Assembly: GCA_017559045.1 (NCBI GenBank)
Contig: JAFYTB010000208.1
Coordinates: 1-10,117, forward strand
Length of the DNA: 10,117 bases
Reading direction: 5' to 3'
Origin: Eggerthellaceae bacterium
Lineage (GTDB): Bacteria > Actinomycetota > Coriobacteriia > Coriobacteriales > Eggerthellaceae
The notes beneath the pieces are model-generated. The model saw only the letters and a program-made list of their open reading frames with translations. It was not told the DNA's origin and made no database searches. Shown piece by piece: positions 1 to 6,967 of the stretch (position 1 is its first letter; every line of letters starts with the position of its first letter). The position numbers and the translations under genes are program-made.

Positions 1-405
1 CTTGCCCTTCGGGTCGAAGTCAGAGCCGCCCTTGCCGCCGCCCATGGGAAGCGTGGTAAGGCTGTTCTTGAAGATCTGCTCAAAGCCGAGGAACTTGACG
101 ATGCCCAGGTTGACGGACGGATGAAGGCGGATGCCGCCCTTGTAGGGTCCGATTGCGCTGTTGTACTGAACGCGATAGCCACGATTCACGTGAACCTGAC
201 CCTGGTCGTCAACCCAAGGAACACGGAACATGATCACACGCTCGGGCTCGACGATGCGCTCGAGAAGGCCGGCCTTCTCATATTCGGGATGAGCAGCGAT
301 AACGGGCTCGAGGGACTGAAGGACCTCGGTCACGGCCTGAATGAACTCAGGCTCGTTGGCATTCTTTGCCTTAACCTGCTCAATTACTCGCTCGACATAA
401 GTCAT
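1..405 (-). CDS. gdhA: NADP-type glutamate dehydrogenase, N-terminal part (cut by window start)
   Basis: Glutamate dehydrogenase interconverts 2-oxoglutarate plus ammonium and glutamate with NAD(P)H in the cytoplasm, linking nitrogen assimilation to the TCA cycle. Only the first 135 codons are present. They cover the dimerisation and substrate-binding domain and match the roughly 450-residue hexameric family: LLERIVEPERVI near residues 47-58, GPYKGGIRLHPSVNL at 86-100, KFLGFEQIFKN at 104-114 and PMGGGKGGSDFDPKGK at 120-135. Lysines 89, 113 and 125 correspond to the conserved substrate-binding and catalytic lysines. The ATG at 405 is well supported: AGGAGG stands 6 nt upstream, and a TATAAT box lies at 485-490. 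The Rossmann cofactor domain is outside the window, so NADP preference rests on family resemblance (it closely resembles the E. coli GdhA N-terminus). It appears to be transcribed on its own, separate from the acetyltransferase upstream. Confidence 0.96.
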   Translation of the reverse strand, partial: MTYVERVIEQVKAKNANEPEFIQAVTEVLQSLEPVIAAHPEYEKAGLLERIVEPERVIMFRVPWVDDQGQVHVNRGYRVQYNSAIGPYKGGIRLHPSVNLGIVKFLGFEQIFKNSLTTLPMGGGKGGSDFDPKGK

Positions 406-484
406 GGAATACCTCCTGACGATGATGATGCAAACTGGGCTCAACGCAAGAAATAACGAAACGCCAGTTGCTTGGTGCGTCGTG

Positions 485-490
485 ATTATA
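485..490 (-). promoter_or_regulatory. Candidate -10 box (TATAAT) for gdhA
   Basis: On the minus strand a perfect TATAAT is centred in the gap upstream of gdhA. It would start a transcript near 478 and give a leader of roughly 73 nt. No good TTGACA-like -35 is visible 16-18 nt upstream, so the promoter is either activator-dependent or the match is partly chance. Its place in the only gap before gdhA is the main support. Confidence 0.4.
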
Positions 491-529
491 GAGTGAAGGA
501 CTAATTCGCTCCTCGATTTTTAATAAGGA

Positions 530-553
530 GGAAACAGACAAACCGCCCAGCGG
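530..553 (-). terminator. Weak possible terminator after the acetyltransferase gene
   Basis: Read on the minus strand, CCGC-TGG-GCGG (543-553) forms a 4-bp GC stem followed by the T-rich but interrupted TTTGTCTGTTTC. It lies 28 nt past the acetyltransferase stop, the right place to end the uvrA-acetyltransferase transcript. The stem is short and the T tract broken, so the call is tentative. Confidence 0.22.
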
Positions 554-581
554 AAACCAGGACCTCCGGGAGCTAGCGAGC

Positions 582-1112
582 CTACTCGCAAAGCCTCTCA
601 AATGCAATGCGATCCGGCGTGCCCTCACCTGCATGGGAAATGAAGATGGTTCCGCATTCGGCAAAGCCCATGCGACCGCAGAGACCACGCATGACAACAT
701 TGCCAGGATGAGTGTCGATACGTACCGATTCGGCACCCTGAGCAAGCGCCAAACGCATCGCCTCATCGATGGCAAACTTTGCAACTCCCCTACCTCGAGC
801 AGCGTCGCAGATAGCAATACGATGGACGCAGGCATAGCGAGGCTCCGCGGAGTTGCTATCGGTAAGCCAAGCGCCTTCAATCACGTCATAGGTAGGCTCA
901 CCGTCGAAGGTCAGCATGAACGTTCCGAGAATAGTCCCTTCGTCTTCGATCACATAGCTCTGGCCATTTTCGACATCGGTTTCAATAGTCTCACGGAAGG
1001 GATATCCGGCCTGCCACTGGTCAATGCCAAGCGTGGCAATGGCGCGACGACCCTCAGCCAAAACATCCATGACCCTATCGATATCGACGTTCGTCGTCTT
1101 TCTCACCTGCAT
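582..1112 (-). CDS. GNAT-family N-acetyltransferase, substrate unknown
   Basis: This 176-residue protein should transfer an acetyl group from acetyl-CoA to an unidentified amine in the cytoplasm. A single GNAT fold spans it. The acetyl-CoA pyrophosphate loop (motif A) is visible as RIAICDAARGRGVA around residues 98-111, with R106-G-R-G-V-A as the signature. The segment IDTHPGNVVMRGLCGRMGF at 132-150 matches the C-terminal part of many stand-alone GNATs (DTH..N..M....GF). The start is ATG at 1112, because GGAAGGGG stands 8 nt before it; a TTG two codons upstream would sit only 2 nt from that site. The gene begins 29 nt after the uvrA stop with no terminator between, so it is probably read through from uvrA and may share its SOS control. 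The family is clear; the substrate cannot be told from sequence. Confidence 0.92.
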   Translation of the reverse strand: MQVRKTTNVDIDRVMDVLAEGRRAIATLGIDQWQAGYPFRETIETDVENGQSYVIEDEGTILGTFMLTFDGEPTYDVIEGAWLTDSNSAEPRYACVHRIAICDAARGRGVAKFAIDEAMRLALAQGAESVRIDTHPGNVVMRGLCGRMGFAECGTIFISHAGEGTPDRIAFERLCE

Positions 1113-1141
1113 ACGCAAGGCCCCTTCCCATCAAGCAGCAA

Positions 1142-4039
1142 CTACTGCGAGTCTTTTTCCAACATACGCTTCACGAAGGCGCCGGTATAGCTGCCTTCAA
1201 CCTGAGCAACCTCCTCAGGCGTGCCGGACGCGACGATAGAGCCGCCCCTTATGCCGCCCTCAGGACCCAAGTCGACAATGTGATCTGCGCATTTGATCAC
1301 ATCGAGATTGTGTTCGATGATGAGCACGGTGTTTCCCGTATCCACCAATCGCTGCAGAACGCCAAGCAGCTGCCTTACATCCTCGAAATGCAAGCCCGTC
1401 GTCGGCTCATCAAGGATATAGAAGGTCTTGCCCGTTGCGCGTTTCTGGAGCTCACTCGCCAGCTTAACACGCTGGGCTTCGCCACCCGACAACGTGGTAG
1501 CGGGCTGACCAAGACGAATGTAACCAAGACCGACATCGAAGAGCGTTTGAAGCTTTCTCTTGATGGCAGGGATGTTCTCGAAGAAAGAGAGGGCATCCTC
1601 AACCGTCATCGCAAGAACATCGGCGATGCTCTTGCCGCGATACGTTACCTGCAGCGTTTCGCGATTGTAACGATCGCCATGGCAAACCTCACAAGGCACG
1701 TAGATATCGGGGAGGAAGTGCATCTCGATCTTAATCTGACCGTCGCCCTTGCAGGCCTCACAGCGACCACCGCTCACGTTAAAGCTGAAGCGACCAGGGG
1801 AATAGCCGCGAGCTTTCGACTCCTGAGTGGATGCGTAGAGAGATCGGATATCATCCCAAAGCCCAATGTAGGTAGCAGGGTTGGAACGAGGCGTTCGCCC
1901 AATGGGACTCTGGTCGATATTGATCACTTTATCGAGCAGGTCAACTCCAGTGAGCTTATGATACCCACCCGTACGACGGTGCGCGTAATTAAGGCGGTTA
2001 GCCAAAGCAGGAGCAAGCGTGTCAGTAACAAGCGAGCTCTTTCCAGAACCGGAAACACCCGTGACAACCGTCAAAGTTCCAATGGGAACTTCAAGAGTCA
2101 CATCGCGCAGATTGTTTTCGGAAGCACCCGTAAGCACGAGGGATCCTCGATTCGGCTTTCTGCGCGTTGCCGGAACTTCGATAGAGCGACGACCCGAAAG
2201 ATAATCGGCCGTAAGCGACCCCTCCGCAAGCAGAATCTGCTCGGGAGTGCCCGCAGCAACGACCTGTCCACCACGCTCTCCCGCACCAGGGCCCATGTCG
2301 ACAACAAAATCTGCAGCGCGAATAGTGTCTTCATCGTGCTCGACGACGACAACCGTGTTGCCAAGATCACGAAGACGCTCAAGCGTAGCGATAAGACGCT
2401 CGTTGTCTCTCTGATGAAGACCAATGGACGGCTCGTCAAGGATATAGAGCACACCCATGAGGCCCGCTCCAATCTGCGTGGCCAAACGAATGCGCTGAGC
2501 CTCGCCACCCGACAGCGTGGCGGTAGCGCGCTCGAGCGTCAGGTAATCAAGACCCACATCTACAAGGAAGCGAAGGCGGGCTTTGATCTCCTTGACGATG
2601 GGACCTGCGATAAATTCATCAGAGCCCTCAAACGACAGACCCTCAAAGAATGCGAGCGCATCGGCAGCGGAAAGCTCGGTAGCATCGTGAATGGACTTTC
2701 CTCCCACGGTGACAGAGAGAATCTCCGGCTTAAGCCTTCGTCCTCCGCAGGCATGGCAGTCGATGGTTGCAAAATACGCCCCTAGCTTCTCACGCTGGGC
2801 GTCGCTCTGCGCCTCCTGATATTTACGGGAAATAGCCTCGAGGACACCCTCCCACTCGATATACCAATAGGTTTCACGACCGTCGACGGTCACGTAGTCA
2901 ACACGGATCTTTTCTTTGCCAAGACCGTAGAGAATGGCCTTTCGGGCGGCTTGGGGCATATCCTCCCAAGCAGTGTTCTCGGCAACGCCCATATGCTTGG
3001 CGACAGCCTGTAAAACCTGAGGATAGTAGTTACCCGACTTGAAGGGAGCAACCGCACCCTCCTCGATGGAAAGCGAGGGATCCGGAATAACAAGGCTGGA
3101 ATCGACTTCGTTCTTGCTGCCAATGCCCAGGCATTCGGGACAAGCTCCATACGGCGCATTAAAGGAGAAGTCGCGAGGCTGCAGTTCATCCATCGAATAA
3201 CCGTGCTCAGGACAGGCAAGAGCCAGAGAATAGAGATATTCTCCAGGCGGTAAGCTTCCCTTCGCTCCCGACGAACGCGAAACAGCCTCGGTTGACTCTG
3301 GCTTGTTCTTGTCGATAACCTGAACGAGAACACGGCCCTCGGCGAGCTTGGTAGCAAGCTCCACCGCTTCCGCGATACGGCTGGTAGCCGAAGCCTTCAG
3401 GCTCACGCGGTCGACCACAACCTCGATAAAATGCTTGATTTTCTTATTCAGCGTAAGAGGCTCCGCCTCGAGCTTGATGATTTCGCCATCGACGCGAACT
3501 CGAGAGAAGCCCTCCTTTTGAAGATCGGCAAAAAGCTTGGTGAACTCGCCCTTGCGGCCCTCGACAACGGGCGCCATGATGATCGCCTTCGTAGACTCAT
3601 CAGTTGCAAGACGCAGAATTTCATCAGTAACCTGGTCGGTGGTTTGCTTTTTGATCTCGCGACCGCACTCAGGACAATGCGGAATGCCCACTCGCGCGTA
3701 AAGCAGACGCAGATAGTCGTAAATCTCAGTGGTAGTACCCACCGTAGAGCGAGGGTTCTTGCTGGTGGTTTTCTGATCAATGGAAACCGCGGGCGACAAA
3801 CCGTCGATGCTGTCGAGATCAGGTTTGCTCATCTGGCCGAGAAACATGCGCGCATAGCTGGAAAGGCTCTCGACATAGCGGCGCTGACCCTCGGCATACA
3901 TGGTGTCAAAGGCGAGACTTGATTTACCAGATCCCGAAAGACCGGTGATGACAACCAGCTTATCGCGAGGGATGGTGAGATCAACATTTTTGAGGTTGTG
4001 CTCGCGAGCGCCCTTAATAACGATTTCCTGTTGGCCCAT
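1142..4039 (-). CDS. uvrA: UvrABC excinuclease subunit A (damage-sensing ABC ATPase)
   Basis: UvrA finds bulky DNA lesions, loads UvrB and starts nucleotide excision repair. The 965-residue protein is full length for the family (about 940-960). It has two ABC modules. The first has Walker A GLSGSGKSS at 33-41, signature LSGGEAQRIRLA at 509-520 and Walker B YILDEPSIGLH at 532-542. The second has GVSGSGKSS at 661-669, LSGGEAQRVKLA at 850-861 and YILDEPTTGLH at 874-884. Zinc-binding pairs are C122/C125 with C428/C431, and C760/C763 with C783/C786 (CX2C-X19-CX2C). The insertion-domain finger reads C276/H279/C300/C303, with His where E. coli has Cys. The ATG is the first start after an in-frame TGA three codons upstream. 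Its best ribosome site (GGAAGGGG) is a long 14 nt away, suggesting modest translation. A LexA box upstream points to SOS induction. Confidence 0.98.
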   Translation of the reverse strand: MGQQEIVIKGAREHNLKNVDLTIPRDKLVVITGLSGSGKSSLAFDTMYAEGQRRYVESLSSYARMFLGQMSKPDLDSIDGLSPAVSIDQKTTSKNPRSTVGTTTEIYDYLRLLYARVGIPHCPECGREIKKQTTDQVTDEILRLATDESTKAIIMAPVVEGRKGEFTKLFADLQKEGFSRVRVDGEIIKLEAEPLTLNKKIKHFIEVVVDRVSLKASATSRIAEAVELATKLAEGRVLVQVIDKNKPESTEAVSRSSGAKGSLPPGEYLYSLALACPEHGYSMDELQPRDFSFNAPYGACPECLGIGSKNEVDSSLVIPDPSLSIEEGAVAPFKSGNYYPQVLQAVAKHMGVAENTAWEDMPQAARKAILYGLGKEKIRVDYVTVDGRETYWYIEWEGVLEAISRKYQEAQSDAQREKLGAYFATIDCHACGGRRLKPEILSVTVGGKSIHDATELSAADALAFFEGLSFEGSDEFIAGPIVKEIKARLRFLVDVGLDYLTLERATATLSGGEAQRIRLATQIGAGLMGVLYILDEPSIGLHQRDNERLIATLERLRDLGNTVVVVEHDEDTIRAADFVVDMGPGAGERGGQVVAAGTPEQILLAEGSLTADYLSGRRSIEVPATRRKPNRGSLVLTGASENNLRDVTLEVPIGTLTVVTGVSGSGKSSLVTDTLAPALANRLNYAHRRTGGYHKLTGVDLLDKVINIDQSPIGRTPRSNPATYIGLWDDIRSLYASTQESKARGYSPGRFSFNVSGGRCEACKGDGQIKIEMHFLPDIYVPCEVCHGDRYNRETLQVTYRGKSIADVLAMTVEDALSFFENIPAIKRKLQTLFDVGLGYIRLGQPATTLSGGEAQRVKLASELQKRATGKTFYILDEPTTGLHFEDVRQLLGVLQRLVDTGNTVLIIEHNLDVIKCADHIVDLGPEGGIRGGSIVASGTPEEVAQVEGSYTGAFVKRMLEKDSQ

Positions 4040-4099
4040 AGCTGCTCAGCCAGCCCCTTCCAACGTAAACCCCGGCCTTATCGACCATCGGGCTTCATG

Positions 4100-4127
4100 A
4101 TGCATGCTTCTATCTTAGAGCATGCAT
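4100..4127. repeat. Perfect 9-bp inverted repeat in the uvrA leader
   Basis: The arms ATGCATGCT (4100-4108) and AGCATGCAT (4119-4127) are exact reverse complements with a 10-nt loop. There is no T tract on either side in either orientation, so it is not a typical terminator. It begins 60 bp upstream of the uvrA ATG. One arm overlaps a TACAAT box, so it could be a protein operator. In a transcript from the upstream promoter it would instead fold as a leader hairpin. Confidence 0.6.
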
Positions 4128-4131
4128 TGTA
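4126..4131 (-). promoter_or_regulatory. Alternative -10 box (TACAAT) for uvrA
   Basis: TACAAT on the minus strand differs from the consensus -10 by one base and would start a transcript near 4119, about 80 nt before the uvrA ATG. No convincing -35 lies 17 nt upstream (the sequence there reads GTCAAC). Two bases overlap the 9-bp inverted repeat. It competes with the candidate at 4176-4205 as the uvrA promoter. Confidence 0.35.
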
Positions 4132-4160
4132 CCCTACCGAAAGGCTCAGTTGACTGGAAA

Positions 4161-4174
4161 AGAACTTTTGTTCG
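4161..4174 (-). promoter_or_regulatory. LexA-binding SOS box upstream of uvrA
   Basis: On the minus strand the sequence CGAACAAAAGTTCT contains GAAC-N4-GTTC, the core of the LexA/DinR box known from Bacillus and actinobacteria (CGAAC-N4-GTTCG type). It lies 122 bp upstream of the start codon of uvrA, a classic SOS gene, and directly next to a candidate -10 at 4176-4181, where bound repressor would block initiation. The motif is seen directly; LexA binding is inferred from the family and the downstream gene. Confidence 0.85.
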
Positions 4175-4175
4175 T

Positions 4176-4205
4176 ATATTAGGCAGAGATACGGCGAGCA
4201 CACAA
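4176..4205 (-). promoter_or_regulatory. Candidate LexA-controlled promoter of uvrA
   Basis: On the minus strand TTGTGT (4200-4205) and TAATAT (4176-4181) are separated by 18 bp. Each is only a partial match to the sigma-70 type consensus. The LexA box begins right after the -10, so repressor would cover the start site. The transcript would have a leader of about 130 nt that includes the 9-bp inverted repeat. Confidence 0.4.
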
Positions 4206-4255
4206 GACCGCGCCTCAACTTCGGGCTTCGAGAGAAAGGCCAGGGCGAGAGCCCC

Positions 4256-4330
4256 TCACAAATAGAAAGGCAGGAATGAGAGGACGGTGAGAGCGGCGGC
4301 AAACAATGTTTTTGCTTTCTTCTTGCTCAT
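4256..4330 (-). CDS. Possible 24-residue hydrophobic peptide (hypothetical)
   Basis: This short frame is not one I recognise. It starts at ATG 4330, with AAGGAGG 9 nt upstream, one of the best ribosome binding sites in the window. It encodes an N-terminal lysine cluster (MSKKKAK) followed by 17 mostly hydrophobic residues (TLFAAALTVLSFLPFYL) and a TGA stop. The layout, positive head plus one hydrophobic segment, suggests a peptide that inserts in the membrane or a very small secreted peptide. A GC-rich imperfect hairpin (AGGGGC-TCTC-GCCCT) begins straight after the stop. An in-frame ATG 12 codons upstream exists but has no ribosome site. The frame sits alone between xerC and uvrA, 82 nt before the LexA box, with no clear promoter. 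It could be a leader peptide, a small toxin or a chance frame; I cannot assign a function. Confidence 0.45.
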   Translation of the reverse strand: MSKKKAKTLFAAALTVLSFLPFYL

Positions 4331-4519
4331 GGGCGACAACCTCCTTGATTTCGGTTCACCCATGATGCCAAGTAGAAGTAAGGGAAGCAGCGAGCAACGA
4401 ATACCTGAAGATTGACGGTCACACCATCGACACCCTGCGGACGGATTCAGGCCGAACCACCCGACAACCGCAGACAATCAAGCGCATCAGATGGCCAACT
4501 CGCAGAATGCAAGCATTGG
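4331..4519. other. Gene-free stretch between xerC and the small peptide frame
   Basis: Neither strand shows a convincing gene, promoter or Rho-independent terminator here. What stands out is an imperfect nested inverted repeat at 4435-4473 (listed separately) and a GCCAA/TTGGC pair just after the xerC stop with a 17-nt loop and no T tract. The xerC transcript may run through into the peptide frame, or end by a factor-dependent mechanism. Confidence 0.4.
4435..4473 (-). other. Possible structured RNA element upstream of the small peptide
   Basis: The outer arms CTGCGG and CCGCAG are exact reverse complements separated by 27 nt. Inside, the minus strand reads GGTTC-GGCCT-GAATCC, which pairs as a second stem with one bulged T. 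Together they could form a two-tier hairpin about 100 nt before the peptide start. There is no T run, so it is not a classic terminator. It is a low-confidence call by eye. Confidence 0.25.
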
Positions 4520-5503
4520 CTAAGCGCGGGGATGCGCTTGGGAATGCGCTGACTTCAGTCTCTCGATGCTGACGTGCGTGTATATCTGCGTGGTTGAAAG
4601 GCTTGCATGACCGAGCATCTCCTGCACGCTTCTCAGGTTCGCTCCCCCGGAAAGCATATCGGTCGCAAAGGTATGACGCATGTCGTGCGGCGTAAGGTCG
4701 TCGGGAAGACCCGCAGCGCGAATGCTCGCCTTGAACATGCGGCGAATCGCATCGGTACCCATCTGGTTACCACGAGAAGAAACGAAGAACCATTCGCTCT
4801 GCTTCCCATTAAGCAAGTTCTGACGAGCACTCAGATAGTATGTTCGCATCGCCTCGAGCGCCATATCGTGCAGCGGGATGATACGCTCCTTCGACCCCTT
4901 ACCGAAGACCTTCACCTGTCCAAGCTCGAAATCAACTCCATCAACCGTCAGTCCCGATGCCTCCGAAACACGGGCGCCACATGCATAGAGAAACTCGAGC
5001 AATGCAAGGTTTCTCATATCCTCATCAGATTGTTTGCGAGAACCACCTTCACCATCGCTTGACGCATAAAGCCCCAGGAGACGAACCATTTCCTCGGGTC
5101 GGATCACCTTCGGAAGACGCTTGGGAACCTTAGGACCTTGCAACACGCTGGCCGGATCGTCAGCAATAACATCATTCAAGTTAAGCCAGCGATAAAAGGC
5201 CCTAATAGACGAGAGCCTCCTGTTGATGGTCGTACGCTGATAGCGAGCCCTATCGAGCTCACCAAGGTAGCGCCTGAGGATCTTGTGATGGACGGTCAGA
5301 GGATTGAGCTTATTTCTCTGGGCCCAGCGAAGAAAATCCTCAAGGTCGATGCGATAGGCGCGAATGGTGTGCTCGGAAGCATTTCGCTCAAACGACAGAT
5401 CTCGATAGAATGCGTCAAGATACTCAAAACAAGGCAGGGGTCCCCGACCGACATCGATCGGAGACCCCATAGAAGAAGCCGCATTATTCTGCGACTCAGG
5501 CAT
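4520..5503 (-). CDS. xerC: Tyrosine site-specific recombinase XerC (chromosome dimer resolution)
   Basis: XerC works with XerD at the dif site near the terminus to turn chromosome dimers into monomers. The 327-residue protein has the N-terminal SAM-like core-binding domain (about 25-110) and the C-terminal catalytic domain. The full catalytic set is present: R178 in GARVSEA, K202 in GKGSKER, H273 and R276 in HDMRHTFATD, H299 in LGHAS and the nucleophile Y308 in TQIYTH. It is slightly longer than usual (about 300), mainly from a 24-residue N-terminal lead and a charged linker near 149-162. The ATG overlaps the end of trmFO by 8 nt and has GAGG 6 nt upstream inside trmFO, so the two are translationally coupled. 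The trmFO-xerC order is shared with many Firmicutes, which supports a housekeeping Xer rather than an integrase. XerD is the alternative name, as motifs alone do not separate the two. Confidence 0.93.
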   Translation of the reverse strand: MPESQNNAASSMGSPIDVGRGPLPCFEYLDAFYRDLSFERNASEHTIRAYRIDLEDFLRWAQRNKLNPLTVHHKILRRYLGELDRARYQRTTINRRLSSIRAFYRWLNLNDVIADDPASVLQGPKVPKRLPKVIRPEEMVRLLGLYASSDGEGGSRKQSDEDMRNLALLEFLYACGARVSEASGLTVDGVDFELGQVKVFGKGSKERIIPLHDMALEAMRTYYLSARQNLLNGKQSEWFFVSSRGNQMGTDAIRRMFKASIRAAGLPDDLTPHDMRHTFATDMLSGGANLRSVQEMLGHASLSTTQIYTHVSIERLKSAHSQAHPRA

Positions 5504-6917
5504 TCAAACCCTCGTTCAACTCGCCAGAAGCCTCAAGTTGAACAGCGGAAACAGCCCCACCGACAACAAGGCCAGCGTCCTTGAGGGACTGCAGATAGAC
5601 GGCGAGAGCGGCGGAACCACGCTCTGCGTATGCGGCATATCTGTCTCGCTTATTGCGAACCTTCTGCTCAAGCGGCTCGATGATGCCGAAATTCACATGC
5701 ATCGGCTGATAGTCAACGGTATCCGGATTGGTTGCATAAGCAAGAAGAGCTCCGTAGACCGTCTGTTCGGGCAACTTAGGAAGCGCCACACCCGACAGAT
5801 CAGCAGCGACAGCAAGCGCAACGTGAAGACCAGATCGAATAGCCTCGCAGTAGCCCTCGGTACCAGAAAGCTGACCAGCCACATATACAGGAACCGGCAA
5901 TTTACGAGCCTCTGCAGAAATCAGACGACCGTGGTCATCGAGAAGCTGAGGCGCGTTGATGAAGGTGTTCCTGTGCATCACTCCGTAGCGAGCAAACTCA
6001 GCGTTCTCCAGACCAGGGATCATGGAGAAGACACGACGCTGCTCGGGGAACGTGAGATTCGTCTGGAAACCAACCAGGTTATAGCAAGAGCCATGAACAT
6101 CCTCAGCGCGAAGCTGAAGGGCAGCCCACGGACGACGGCCTGTTCGAGGATCGGTAAGACCGACAGGCTTCATAGTGCCGAAACGAGGAGCGTCGTAACC
6201 AGCACGAGCGACCTCTTCAATAGGCTGACATGCCTGGAAAAGGTCCTTCTGCTCGAAGTCCTTCTTAATGACGCGATCAGCAGAGAGGAGTGCATCGATG
6301 AATGCTTCGTACTCCTCGCGAGTAAAAGGCGCATTGAGATAATCGCCCTCGCCGTCTTCGTAGCGACTCTGGCTGAACAGTTTCTCATGATCAAGGGAAT
6401 CGGCCATGACAACGGGTGCAGCGGCATCGTAAAACGCCATGTGCTCAGAACCCGTCAGAGCCATGAGCGATGCCGAGAGAGCATCGGATGTAAGCGGACC
6501 CGACGCGAGCACAACCGCATCGACTCCGACGCATTCGGCCTCAATATCAAGAGCCTCACGACGCTCAACAGTGATAAGCGGATGATTCTCAACCTTCTCG
6601 GTAACGTCGGCCGCAAACTTCTCACGATCAACGGCAAGAGCACCGCCTGCAGCAACCTGATTGCGAAGAGCCGCCGCATACACATAGGAACCGAGAGCGG
6701 CAAGCTCAGCCTTCAACATGCCCGCAGCGCTATCGGATTTCATGCTCTTAAGCGAATTGGAGCAGACAAGCTCGGCAAAGCCGGAACCCTTGTGAACAGG
6801 CGTACCCACAACAGGGCGCATTTCGATAAGACGAACCGCAAAACCGCGTTCCGCCAGCTGAAGGGCGGCCTCACTACCAGCAAGACCGCCACCTATGATG
6901 ATGATTTTCTTTTCCAT
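5496..6917 (-). CDS. trmFO: Folate/FAD-dependent tRNA (uracil-54-C5)-methyltransferase TrmFO
   Basis: TrmFO makes ribothymidine at position 54 of the tRNA T-loop, taking the carbon from methylenetetrahydrofolate and electrons through FAD. From ATG 6917 the protein has 473 residues. The FAD-binding GGGLAGSEAA lies at 9-18, followed by LIEMRP at 30-35. The conserved cysteines are C52 in ELVCSNSLKS and C230 in QACQPIEE, matching the two key cysteines of the Bacillus enzyme. Also typical are GGALAVDR (91-98), FYDAAAPVV (162-170), MKPVGL (249-254), RYGVMHRNTFIN (310-321) and AGQLSGTEGY (347-356). About 30 extra residues follow the usual end. The start was chosen because family members begin a few residues before this FAD motif. 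No clear ribosome site precedes it; in-frame ATG 6929 and GTG 6977 are alternatives. It lies 68 nt after dprA and overlaps xerC. Confidence 0.95.
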   Translation of the reverse strand: MEKKIIIIGGGLAGSEAALQLAERGFAVRLIEMRPVVGTPVHKGSGFAELVCSNSLKSMKSDSAAGMLKAELAALGSYVYAAALRNQVAAGGALAVDREKFAADVTEKVENHPLITVERREALDIEAECVGVDAVVLASGPLTSDALSASLMALTGSEHMAFYDAAAPVVMADSLDHEKLFSQSRYEDGEGDYLNAPFTREEYEAFIDALLSADRVIKKDFEQKDLFQACQPIEEVARAGYDAPRFGTMKPVGLTDPRTGRRPWAALQLRAEDVHGSCYNLVGFQTNLTFPEQRRVFSMIPGLENAEFARYGVMHRNTFINAPQLLDDHGRLISAEARKLPVPVYVAGQLSGTEGYCEAIRSGLHVALAVAADLSGVALPKLPEQTVYGALLAYATNPDTVDYQPMHVNFGIIEPLEQKVRNKRDRYAAYAERGSAALAVYLQSLKDAGLVVGGAVSAVQLEASGELNEGLNA

Positions 6918-6938
6918 GCTGGTCAGCATACCAGAGAA

Positions 6939-6967
6939 GTTACACACCTCGCACTCCGATTCCGCAA
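6939..6967 (-). promoter_or_regulatory. Possible internal promoter before trmFO
   Basis: On the minus strand TTGCGG (6962-6967) and TGTAAC (6939-6944) are spaced by 17 bp, in the only sizeable gap of the yraN-xerC cluster. Transcription would start near 6932, only a few bases before ATG 6929 and about 15 nt before ATG 6917, giving a leaderless or near-leaderless mRNA. That would fit the missing ribosome site, but both boxes are partial matches. Confidence 0.25.

Noticed and set aside
526..532. AGGAGGA on the plus strand, as if a plus-strand gene started nearby
   Set aside because: No start codon follows at a usable distance and no coding frame on that strand resembles a protein.
1113..1118. 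TTG start two codons upstream of the acetyltransferase ATG
   Set aside because: It would lie only 2 nt from the Shine-Dalgarno sequence, too close for normal initiation.
1280..2785. A 501-codon open frame on the plus strand opposite uvrA
   Set aside because: It is antisense to strongly conserved UvrA sequence, shows no recognisable domain, has no ribosome site and is explained by codon bias of uvrA leaving few stops in the complementary frame.
4078..4302. A 74-codon minus-strand frame overlapping the SOS box and uvrA leader
   Set aside because: It has no ribosome site, runs across the promoter and inverted repeat, overlaps the small peptide in another frame, and its composition (Ser/Cys/Pro-rich) resembles no protein I know.
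4443..4458. A T-arm-like sequence (GGTTC...GAATCC) suggesting a tRNA
   Set aside because: The loop spacing is wrong and no acceptor, D or anticodon stems can be built around it.
4522..4539. AAGCGC/GCGCTT inverted repeat at the end of xerC as a terminator
   Set aside because: It lies within the last codons of xerC and is not followed by a T run; it is more likely coincidental with the coding sequence.
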